Assembly (NCBI GenBank): GCA_902363875.1
Contig: CABJBO010000029.1
Coordinates: 11,371 to 24,438, forward strand
Source of the DNA: Coriobacteriaceae bacterium
GTDB taxonomy: Bacteria > Actinomycetota > Coriobacteriia > Coriobacteriales > Coriobacteriaceae
Length of the DNA stretch: 13,068 nt
Direction: 5' to 3'
Both the position numbers and the translations under genes were made by a program. Under the pieces are notes generated by a model. The model saw only the letters and a list, made by a program, of their open reading frames with translations. It ran no database searches and had not been told where the DNA came from. This document shows positions 7,552-13,068 of the stretch, piece after piece. Within the stretch, counting starts at the first letter, position 1, and every line of letters starts with the position of its first letter.

Positions 7552-8895
7552 ATGAATTATTTCAGCGCGTCTAGGGCCGGTGTTGAGTCTTGCTCTGAGT
7601 TAGAGCGACGCTTTTCCCTAAATGATGGGTCCATGGTGTTCATTCCACTGCTCTTTTACGCCTTTTTCTGCCAATCGCTCGCTGCTTCTGCGCTTGCACT
7701 CGATGTCTGCCTCCTGCTATCTGCTACGGCGTTTCTCCTGCATTTTGTGACTAACAGAAGATTTGCTTGCAAAAGATTTGGCCTTGAGCTGGCTTGGGCA
7801 CCTTTCTTTGTGCTGTTCTTTATTCATAGTTTGATATACGGTGTGACTAATTTAACCCTGCTCGTAGTTTATACGCTTCTATTTCTGTGCATGTATGTTG
7901 CGGCAGGCGAGCGATCCTGGGTCACTTCATGCCTTAGGGTTCTTGTCGCCTTTGCAGCATTTCATGCGTTCTGCACCATCGTCTTCTGGCTAGTCCCCGC
8001 ACTTTATCTGCCAGTTAAATCTGCCTTCTTTTCAGGTAGCTATATGGCTAGGGACTATCGCTCTGGCTTCACGGCGCACTACAGCACTAATTCGATTTAT
8101 TTGAGTTTGGGTCTCGTCTCTTGGGCCTGTGGTCTTGCTGGTAGCAGGGAAAAGGTTCGGATTAAAGATTTGATGCTGAGCCTGATGCTCTTGCTTGCGC
8201 TTTTTCTGACTACTAAGCGGGGTCCTTTGGTTGCATCCGTTGCTGCTATCGTCATCTCGTATCTGTTCGTAAATAGAAAGAAGCTTTCCGGGACGATGCT
8301 CAAGACCTTGGTTGTTGCTGCAATCGCTGTAATAGCTGTCGGCGTTCTTGCTACGTTTGTTCCCGCTGTTCAGGCGACTCTTGAGAGGTTTATTGAGCTT
8401 TCAGATGATGAAACGGGCAATGGCAGAAGCTATTTGTACGATTGCGCTTGGAGTATGTTTTATGCAAAACCCTTACTTGGTTGTGGTTGGGGGACTTATT
8501 CCAAGTATGTTGCCACTACCTCCCTTGGTGCAATGTACAGCAATCTTGGCTTTTCGTCGATGAGTGCTCACAACGTATACCTTCAGTTGCTTGCCGAGAC
8601 GGGTGTGATTGGCCTTGCGGCTTTTGTTGTGCCTGCGTTTCTCTCCATCCTTGCAGCCATGCATCGATCTGAATCTCTTTTAGAGGAAGGTCCTTATGGG
8701 GACTCCTTTTGCTTGTGGGCCTGTTTGGGTGTTCAGATTTTCTTTCTAATTTATTGCTTTTCAGGCAACCCTTTATACGATCCGCAGTGCTACATACCGT
8801 ATTTCATTTCATGTGTGGCGGCGTTTGCTATTTGCGGCTCAGACAAGATGATTCTTAACGATAGGGAGGGATTCCATGGATATCTGCAAAGATAG
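7552..8895 (+). CDS. wzy: Wzy-like O-antigen polymerase/ligase family membrane protein
   Basis: The 447-residue protein is mostly membrane helices (about 10-12 by eye). It carries the pattern of the O-antigen ligase/polymerase (Wzy_C-like) family. An extracellular segment contains the N290-G291-R292 motif, then KPLLGCGWGTYSK, and H340-N-V-Y-L-Q followed by E-T-G-V-I-G-L leading into the next helix. In this setting it most likely polymerises lipid-linked repeat units on the outer face of the membrane; a ligase role transferring glycan to a surface acceptor is possible, because the two share the fold. ATG 7552 has AGGA at 7539-7542. The 3' end overlaps the next gene by 20 nt. The N-terminal 30 residues, before the first helix, are hydrophilic. 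Pairing with Wzx directly upstream supports a Wzx/Wzy-dependent pathway. Confidence 0.85.
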   Translation: MNYFSASRAGVESCSELERRFSLNDGSMVFIPLLFYAFFCQSLAASALALDVCLLLSATAFLLHFVTNRRFACKRFGLELAWAPFFVLFFIHSLIYGVTNLTLLVVYTLLFLCMYVAAGERSWVTSCLRVLVAFAAFHAFCTIVFWLVPALYLPVKSAFFSGSYMARDYRSGFTAHYSTNSIYLSLGLVSWACGLAGSREKVRIKDLMLSLMLLLALFLTTKRGPLVASVAAIVISYLFVNRKKLSGTMLKTLVVAAIAVIAVGVLATFVPAVQATLERFIELSDDETGNGRSYLYDCAWSMFYAKPLLGCGWGTYSKYVATTSLGAMYSNLGFSSMSAHNVYLQLLAETGVIGLAAFVVPAFLSILAAMHRSESLLEEGPYGDSFCLWACLGVQIFFLIYCFSGNPLYDPQCYIPYFISCVAAFAICGSDKMILNDREGFHGYLQR

Positions 8896-10030
8896 TCAAC
8901 GCTGTACCGGGTGCTCTGCGTGTCTGTCTGTGTGTCCTCGATCGGCGATTCAGATTGTAGAAGACTCTCATGGGTTTTACCGTCCGAAGATTGACGAATC
9001 AAAATGTGTTGAGTGCGGTTTGTGCCAGAGGGTATGTCCGGCTAATGGTTTGACGAGCGACGATCTGAAGATGAACTATCGTCGGGTATTGGCTTATCAG
9101 GCTGACGACGCCGAACGCGCAAAAAGTTCCTCGGGTGCCGCGTTTTGGACCTTGGCTACTTACGTCCTAAATAATGGCGGCGTCGTTTACGGCGCTTGCT
9201 TCGATGAAGATTTCCGCGTTGTTCAGCGGCGTTGTGCCTCTGTTGACGACGCGCAATCTTGTCGAGGCTCAAAATACTCACAGGGCTTCGTTGGCTCTTC
9301 ATATGTCGAAGCATATAACGACTTGAAACAAGGTCTTGACGTGCTCTACAGCGGAACCCCATGCCAAATTGCGGGTCTTAGGAGTTTTCTGTCTAAGAAA
9401 AACTATTCCGGACAGTTGGTTACCTGCGATTTAATCTGCCATGGCACACCTAGTAATCGTATGTTCCGCGAATACATTTCCTTTTTGGAAAAAAAGTCCG
9501 GAAAGAAGGTCATCAAATATTTTCATCGCCCCAAGGACAGAGGTTGGGGAGTCCATGTCGAGAAGGCTCTCTTGGACGACGGCACTGCTCTCTATGACAC
9601 GATTGAATCTAATACTTGGCGAGATGTGTTCTATAGCAATAACGCTTTAAATTCCAGCTGTTATAACTGCGCCTATACCGACGTCAACAGGGTTTCCGAC
9701 TTTACTCTTGCTGATTTTCTTGGCGTCGATCGAGTTCGCAAAGGTTTTAATGATCAAAAGGGACTTTCTGTTGTTATGGTTAATAGTGAGCTAGCCGAGC
9801 GTATTGTCGCATCTGGTGTATTTGAGCCCGGCGTAACAGATATATCTCTTGAAGAGGTGCTGCCCGGTAATCCGATGCTGGAGAGGTCGTCCTCTCCGCA
9901 GGGTAACGTTGATGGTTTCTGGAAGGCTTATGAGCATAAGGGGTTCGAGGGCACTGCTCGGTTTGTTGGCGCCTACGGCTTCGTGAAATCTCTCAAGACT
10001 CTTGTGAAACAGCTTATTAAAAGGAAATAG
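8876..10030 (+). CDS. 2x[4Fe-4S] ferredoxin / F420-hydrogenase beta-like protein of a polysaccharide locus
   Basis: The 384-residue protein opens with two ferredoxin-type clusters: C10-x2-C13-x2-C16-x3-C20 and C44-x2-C47-x2-C50-x3-C54. A domain resembling the beta subunit of coenzyme F420 hydrogenase/dehydrogenase follows, with SGTPCQIAGL (C163), LICHGTPS, FHRPKDRGWGVH, a C-Y-N-C pair and DFTLADFLGVD. Proteins of this layout are repeatedly found in exopolysaccharide clusters beside pyruvyl transferases, yet their reaction is not settled; a flavin- and Fe-S-dependent reduction of a sugar intermediate is a guess. F420 use should not be assumed. AGGGAGGG at 8863-8870 is a very strong ribosome site 5 nt before ATG 8876. 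The overlap with the polymerase gene suggests coupled translation. Oxygen-sensitive clusters fit an anaerobe. Confidence 0.88.
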   Translation: MDICKDSQRCTGCSACLSVCPRSAIQIVEDSHGFYRPKIDESKCVECGLCQRVCPANGLTSDDLKMNYRRVLAYQADDAERAKSSSGAAFWTLATYVLNNGGVVYGACFDEDFRVVQRRCASVDDAQSCRGSKYSQGFVGSSYVEAYNDLKQGLDVLYSGTPCQIAGLRSFLSKKNYSGQLVTCDLICHGTPSNRMFREYISFLEKKSGKKVIKYFHRPKDRGWGVHVEKALLDDGTALYDTIESNTWRDVFYSNNALNSSCYNCAYTDVNRVSDFTLADFLGVDRVRKGFNDQKGLSVVMVNSELAERIVASGVFEPGVTDISLEEVLPGNPMLERSSSPQGNVDGFWKAYEHKGFEGTARFVGAYGFVKSLKTLVKQLIKRK

Positions 10031-10048
10031 TTACTAGGGGCGTTTCTC

Positions 10049-10540
10049 TTGAATTTAATGGACTTTGTTGAGCATGTGGCGACCTGGATTTATGTCCGGG
10101 GTAAGTTGGCGTTTCTTGCAGGAAGATTCCCTGGCCAGATAACCATGACGAAGGCTTTCAGGCGACCGTTTTATTGTCGCGTATCGGATAAAGGCTTTAT
10201 TAGCGTCGGTGAACGAACGTCTTTCAATTACGGTTGCGTCCTGATTGCTCATGAACGAATTGAGATTGGTAGAGGCTGCCTATTTGGTCCAAACGTCCAT
10301 GTGTATGACTTCGACCACGGTATGTCGCAGGATGGGATCATGTATCGGGACCAGCCGACTACGACAGCGCCCGTGCATATTGGCGACAACGTCTGGCTTG
10401 GCGCGAATGTCGTGGTGCTTAAAGGTGTAGCCATTGGCGATAATGCGGTCATCGCTGCGAATAGCGTTGTTTCTAAAGATGTACCCGCGAAAATGCTATT
10501 TCACGAAAAACGGGATCTAGTTTACAGAGAGCTTCGATAG
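10049..10540 (+). CDS. Hexapeptide-repeat acyltransferase (maltose O-acetyltransferase-like / WbbJ-like)
   Basis: This 163-residue protein has left-handed beta-helix repeats: ISVGERTSFNYG (51-62), IEIGRGCLFGPN (71-82), then VHIGDNVWLGANVVVLKGVAIG (109-130) and VIAANSVVSKDVP (134-146). H90 in the DFDHGM segment corresponds to the catalytic histidine region of maltose/galactoside O-acetyltransferases. The probable role is O-acetylation of a sugar in the repeat unit with acetyl-CoA. The start is TTG 10049, with AGGGG at 10036-10040 8 nt upstream; ATG 10058 would remove three residues and is the alternative. The C-terminal PAKMLFHEKRDLVYRELR tail is longer than the usual end after the final repeat. 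It is the last gene of the operon; the terminator follows about 90 nt later. It is unlike the first acetyltransferase in this window, so two different sites may be modified. Confidence 0.87.
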   Translation: MNLMDFVEHVATWIYVRGKLAFLAGRFPGQITMTKAFRRPFYCRVSDKGFISVGERTSFNYGCVLIAHERIEIGRGCLFGPNVHVYDFDHGMSQDGIMYRDQPTTTAPVHIGDNVWLGANVVVLKGVAIGDNAVIAANSVVSKDVPAKMLFHEKRDLVYRELR

Positions 10541-10630
10541 GTTGCTGGATTGGCTTTCAATTCACGATGTACGCTGATCCGATAAAGCAGTATTGATAAT
10601 GGCTTAATTGGATTAAAGCGTGCTTGCATT

Positions 10631-10662
10631 AGGGGTATCGGCTTGGGTCGATACCCCTTTTT
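10631..10662 (+). terminator. Intrinsic terminator of the polysaccharide operon
   Basis: A perfect 9-bp stem, GGGGTATCG (10632-10640) with CGATACCCC (10649-10657), encloses an 8-nt loop and is followed by TTTTT (10658-10662). A10631 can pair with T10658 to extend it. It lies 91 nt after the last operon gene and points the same way. Confidence 0.92.
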
Positions 10663-10715
10663 AACCGGTTTGAAACCGCATCACTGGTAACGTCAAGTTT
10701 TTTGGAAATTGACAA

Positions 10716-10752
10716 CCACATGACGGAGCACGGTCCGCGCTCTGTCATGTGG
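10716..10752. repeat. 14-bp inverted repeat, possible hairpin
   Basis: CCACATGACGGAGC (10716-10729) and GCTCTGTCATGTGG (10739-10752) are complementary except for one G/T position that can wobble in RNA; 9 nt separate them. No T run follows on either strand, so it is not a typical terminator. It could be a protein-binding palindrome, an RNA hairpin or a mobile-element end. Confidence 0.75.
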
Positions 10753-10907
10753 TCTCTGGCGGCTAAGCAGCGAATCACAGACGAATGGGATACGTGCCGA
10801 ATTTGCGAACATCGTAACGGTCGACGAGGAACTGCTGTGCAAGGAAATGAAGACTCCTCCGAGGAAGACCATCGAGGAGGCGCCCAGCGCGCTGCTCGAT
10901 GAGGAAG

Positions 10908-11275
10908 CTAATGGGGGATGGTGCTGTCGGTTGCGCTGGTCGCGCTGACGGGGGCGGCGTTGTTGTCTCTTTTGACATCTACTGCGGAATCACTTGAGTC
11001 GGTGGTGTTTGAGCTTGTGGTCCCTTCGGCCTTGTCAGTATCGCTTATTGCTGTCTTAGTTTGTGCCTGTTGCGCGGCTGTTGCTTGAGGCCGCATGGCT
11101 TCTGCGATGACCGCCATGGGTATTGGTACGTTTGCCATGGATATGCGCGCGATTGCACATGGTGGGCGATGGGGGGGGCGTAGCGGAGCCTCTCTGGGAG
11201 CAGGCGATAGGGTCCAAAAGAAGCACCGGGCTAGCATGCCGCGCATATTTTGTTGGGGTTTTCGGAAACACCAGT
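10908..11275 (-). pseudogene. Truncated duplicate of the 5' leader and signal-peptide region of the transglutaminase-like gene
   Basis: Read on the - strand, this segment aligns with the upstream region and 5' end of the intact gene at 11578-12945. It shares GGACCCTAT, the AGAGG ribosome site, CCGCTA, CCATGG and the stretch encoding IPMAVIAEAMRPQATAAQQAQ (intact gene: MPMAAIAEAIQPQETAEQQEQ). A Thr/Ser/Ala-rich linker follows and ends at TAG 10908-10910. The copy lacks about 5 nt at the start codon: where the intact gene has ATGAAA after CCGCT, this one reads ACGC followed by a C run (G8 on the + strand, 11171-11178). The hydrophobic core of the signal peptide has changed to Pro/His-rich sequence, and there is no catalytic domain. 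I infer a paralogue that lost its start and its 3' part. Confidence 0.75.
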
Positions 11276-11310
11276 AAACATCAGCGAGCTTTCTGTGTTA
11301 GCGATGGAAT

Positions 11311-11368
11311 AATTTAGCCAAATATAGTCGGCCGAGATTGACCAATCCCGGCCGACCCATTTTAGCCA
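11311..11368. repeat. Hairpin flanked by near-identical direct repeats
   Basis: GTCGGCCGAGATT (11327-11339) pairs with AATCCCGGCCGAC (11344-11356) with one A/C mismatch around a 4-nt loop. TTTAGCCA occurs on both sides (11313-11320 and 11361-11368), extending to 9 of 10 matches as AATTTAGCCA / ATTTTAGCCA. Only short T-rich tracts follow on either strand. It may be a degenerate bidirectional terminator for genes that once flanked it, or the footprint of a small inserted element. Confidence 0.6.
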
Positions 11369-11577
11369 GCACGCCCGCATCTATGACTTTCCTATCGCAT
11401 TCCTACATCCCCTCGGGCTGGATCCCCCTCACCTTCACCGCCTGGGGGACGGCATCCACCGAGCAGGTGTCGAGCCCCTGCCGCGGTTCAGCTGCTGCTC
11501 GACGTCATCTCGACCTTCGACTCGGCAGATAGATAGTCTTTGTTTCCAGCGGTCTTCCGGTCTATTTGATTCATCGC

Positions 11578-12945
11578 CTAAGCAACAATCCCATTCTGAA
11601 TCCCCGAGATGCTGGGCGGGAAGGACTGGTTGTCAGCATCGATGGAAAAGCTCTCTTCCTTGGCATCCAGGTGTTGCTGAATGCGGTCGGCATACTTATC
11701 GGCCCATTCATCGGCCTTGCCATTTCGCACAAAATAATTGTTGGATAGATCGGTCGAGCGGTAGGCGTAGTTGGCCTTCTGGTAGTTAGTCGTGTGGTCG
11801 GAGTGGGCGATTGCCATGAGCTCGTCGGTTAGGCCAAAGTACAGATGGCGCTGATCCAGGTCTCCGTACCAGTTGTCGCTGGTGTCGTCCCAGGTTAGGT
11901 CCATCTGGCACCATTTGCCGTCGATCTTTACGGCGTTCCAGGTGTGGCCGTTGCCGGTGATGCGGCCGTTGGCGATGCCCGCGGCGTCAAGGAGCTTGGA
12001 GTAGATGCGCTGGTAGCTCTCGCAGGTGCCCTGGTGGCGCGTGAGGCCGCTTTCGGCCGAGCACCAGTTGAGGCCATGGTCGTACTCCAGCTGGTCGAGC
12101 GTCCAGTCGTGGAGCCACAGCGCCATGTCGTATTCCGAGCCGTTTGTCTGTTGCCTGCACAGGTCCACGGCGTTGTTGACGATCTGCGTGACGCTCGGGC
12201 GGGCGGCGTCGTTTACGGTCACCTCCGCCGTGGTGCGCAGGTAGTAGATCCCCTTGTCGTTTTGGGGGTCGTTTCTGTCGTTGTCCATAAAGTAGAAGTA
12301 GATGCGGTACGTGCCCGATGCCGTGAAGTCAAAGGTAAAGTCGTGGCCCGCGGTGCCCAGGCTGTAGTAGCTGGCCCATGCCGGGCGCGACGGGTCGCAG
12401 ACGCTTTCCTGGCTGCCGCCGTCCCAATAGGTGGGCACGTCCATGCGCGCCTTGGCCTGGGACGAGCCGTTGGCCTGGGTTACGTGGAAGGTCGTCGCGG
12501 TGCCCGCGGGGGCGTCGTTCCACGAGACGGTGAAGGTGACGCCGTTTTGGGTTGCCGTGGCGGAGTGGGCGTAGCCGGTTTGTGACGTGGTGGAGATGGC
12601 CTCGGGCGTGGGATTGGCTTGGGCTCGGAGGGATGAGGTGGGGTTGGCCGCGTCGGTTGCGGCGATGGTGCCGGGCGTGGTGGGGGTGCCGTCGACGCTT
12701 TCCATGTTAGCTGCGCTGGTGCCGGTGGATGTTGCGGCGCCGTCCTCTACGGTATCTGCTGTCGCATTTGTGTTGGTGCTGTCTTTAGCCTTGCCTGTGT
12801 CGCCGTTCGTGGCGTCGGCTTGCTCCTGCTGCTCGGCGGTTTCTTGAGGCTGAATCGCCTCCGCAATGGCTGCCATAGGCATCGTCGCGCTGACCATGGA
12901 CATGCACGCGATCGCGCAGAGCAGGTAGTAAAGGGGTCGTTTCAT
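11578..12945 (-). CDS. Secreted transglutaminase-like (papain-fold) protein
   Basis: The 455-residue precursor starts at the ATG complementary to 12943-12945, with AGAGG (12953-12957) 7 nt upstream; the longer open frame to 13056 adds untypical sequence before the signal peptide. Residues 1-30 form a signal peptide (MKRP, hydrophobic core, AEA cleavage site). Residues 31-125 are a low-complexity Thr/Ser/Ala/Pro spacer. Residues 130-245 look like a beta-sandwich domain (VTFTVSWNDAP to IYYLRTTAEVTV). The C-terminal half is a transglutaminase-like core: helix EYDMALWLHDWTLDQLEYD (271-289), QGTCESYQRIY with C308, GHTWNAV with H334 and CQMDLTWDD with D349, the expected Cys-His-Asp triad. There is no LPXTG or C-terminal membrane anchor, so it is probably released or held by the spacer or other contacts. 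Such proteins may crosslink or cleave protein or peptidoglycan amides; the substrate is unknown. Confidence 0.9.
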   Translation of the reverse strand: MKRPLYYLLCAIACMSMVSATMPMAAIAEAIQPQETAEQQEQADATNGDTGKAKDSTNTNATADTVEDGAATSTGTSAANMESVDGTPTTPGTIAATDAANPTSSLRAQANPTPEAISTTSQTGYAHSATATQNGVTFTVSWNDAPAGTATTFHVTQANGSSQAKARMDVPTYWDGGSQESVCDPSRPAWASYYSLGTAGHDFTFDFTASGTYRIYFYFMDNDRNDPQNDKGIYYLRTTAEVTVNDAARPSVTQIVNNAVDLCRQQTNGSEYDMALWLHDWTLDQLEYDHGLNWCSAESGLTRHQGTCESYQRIYSKLLDAAGIANGRITGNGHTWNAVKIDGKWCQMDLTWDDTSDNWYGDLDQRHLYFGLTDELMAIAHSDHTTNYQKANYAYRSTDLSNNYFVRNGKADEWADKYADRIQQHLDAKEESFSIDADNQSFPPSISGIQNGIVA

Positions 12946-12952
12946 AGCGGAG

Positions 12953-12957
12953 CCTCT
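12953..12957 (-). promoter_or_regulatory. Ribosome binding site of the transglutaminase-like gene
   Basis: AGAGG on the - strand lies 7 nt before the ATG at 12945. It decides between this start and the longer open frame reaching 13056. The same site is conserved in the dead duplicate at about 11190. Confidence 0.65.
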
Positions 12958-13035
12958 CGGTGAGCAGCCAATAGGGTCCGAAGGCAGCTCCAGGCCAGCA
13001 CTCCGCACATATTTTATGGCTCTGTTAGACCAAGG

Positions 13036-13068
13036 TTGACATAAAAACGATGTCACCGCGAGGCGGTA
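13036..13068. promoter_or_regulatory. Palindrome overlapping a TTGACA hexamer at the window edge
   Basis: TGACAT (13037-13042) and ATGTCA (13050-13055) form an inverted repeat with a 7-nt spacer, overlapping a perfect TTGACA (13036-13041) on the + strand. ACCGC/GCGGT (13055-13059, 13063-13067) forms a second short hairpin next to it. This could be an operator on a promoter for a + strand gene beyond the window, or the remnant of a terminator. The -10 region would lie at or past the edge, so it cannot be judged. Confidence 0.35.

Larger units (their letters stand above)
10541..11577. other. Gene-poor stretch with relics and hairpins
   Basis: No intact gene is supported in this stretch. From left to right it holds the operon terminator, a TTGACA-like hexamer at 10709-10714 without a convincing -10 partner, a 14-bp inverted repeat (10716-10752), and an open + strand segment at about 10799-10907 reading VTVDEELLCKEMKTPPRK. 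That segment could be the tail of a lost gene, but I do not recognise it. It is followed by a decayed copy of the secreted-protein leader (10908 to about 11275), a hairpin flanked by direct repeats (11311-11368), and a GC-rich + strand segment at about 11369-11530 with only short frames. The high density of broken pieces suggests past insertion or recombination. Confidence 0.6.

Noticed and set aside
10702..10902. 66-residue + strand open frame
   Set aside because: It starts in the inverted repeat, has no ribosome site or family-like sequence, and its neighbouring frame looks more protein-like.
10908..11246. 112-residue - strand open frame as a functional gene
   Set aside because: It is the decayed duplicate leader; the ancestral start is deleted and the ATG at 11246 lies in what was untranslated sequence.
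11944..12585. 213-residue + strand open frame opposite the transglutaminase-like gene
   Set aside because: Val/Ala/Arg-rich shadow of a high-GC gene; the - strand has a signal peptide and catalytic triad.
1..13068. tRNA, rRNA, CRISPR array, riboswitch or intact insertion sequence
   Set aside because: Reading both strands by eye showed no cloverleaf, regular spaced repeats, or intact transposase; small RNAs cannot be excluded.

Overview
This window carries the downstream part of a surface-polysaccharide (capsule/exopolysaccharide or cell-wall glycan) operon on the + strand, then a gene-poor stretch with relics, then a secreted transglutaminase-like protein on the - strand. The first two genes are GC-rich with strong C/G third-position bias, while the glycan genes after them are visibly less GC-rich. 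Together with the TTG/GTG starts and the style of the secreted protein, this fits a high-GC actinobacterial gut organism, most like Collinsella (Coriobacteriia). That assignment is my inference; no rRNA or other marker gene is present.

Layout. 2-388: 3' end of a UDP-sugar dehydrogenase of the WecC type. 418-1515: WecB-type UDP-GlcNAc 2-epimerase. 1515-2468: TupA-like ATP-grasp ligase gene broken by an in-frame TAG. 2461-3515: GT4 glycosyltransferase gene broken by a frameshift at an A7 run, which is also a correctly phased A-AAA-AAG slippery heptamer. 3595-4395: GT32-like glycosyltransferase. 4397-4927: CysE-like hexapeptide acetyltransferase. 4958-6043: polysaccharide pyruvyl transferase. 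6060-7550: Wzx flippase. 7552-8895: Wzy-type polymerase. 8876-10030: Fe-S protein with an F420-hydrogenase-beta-like C-terminal domain. 10049-10540: second hexapeptide acyltransferase. 10631-10662: strong intrinsic terminator. Gaps between genes are 79 nt at most and several genes overlap, so 1-10540 looks like one transcription unit.

How the genes could work together. WecB and WecC would convert UDP-GlcNAc to UDP-ManNAc and then UDP-ManNAcA, a uronic acid donor. GT4 and GT32 enzymes would add sugars to a lipid-linked repeat unit. The acetyltransferases, pyruvyl transferase and, if functional, the ATP-grasp ligase would decorate it. Wzx would flip the unit and Wzy would polymerise it. The initiating sugar-phosphate transferase and chain-length control genes are not seen and presumably lie left of the window.

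10541-11577 holds no intact gene. It contains the terminator, a 14-bp inverted repeat, a decayed duplicate of the 5' end of the secreted protein gene (about 10908-11275), a second hairpin flanked by direct repeats, and a GC-rich stretch with no recognisable gene. 11578-12945 (-) encodes the secreted transglutaminase-like protein.

The points most worth a second look are the frameshift at the slippery heptamer, the amber codon just upstream, the composition break at the 3' end of the epimerase gene, and the dead duplicate of the secreted-protein leader.
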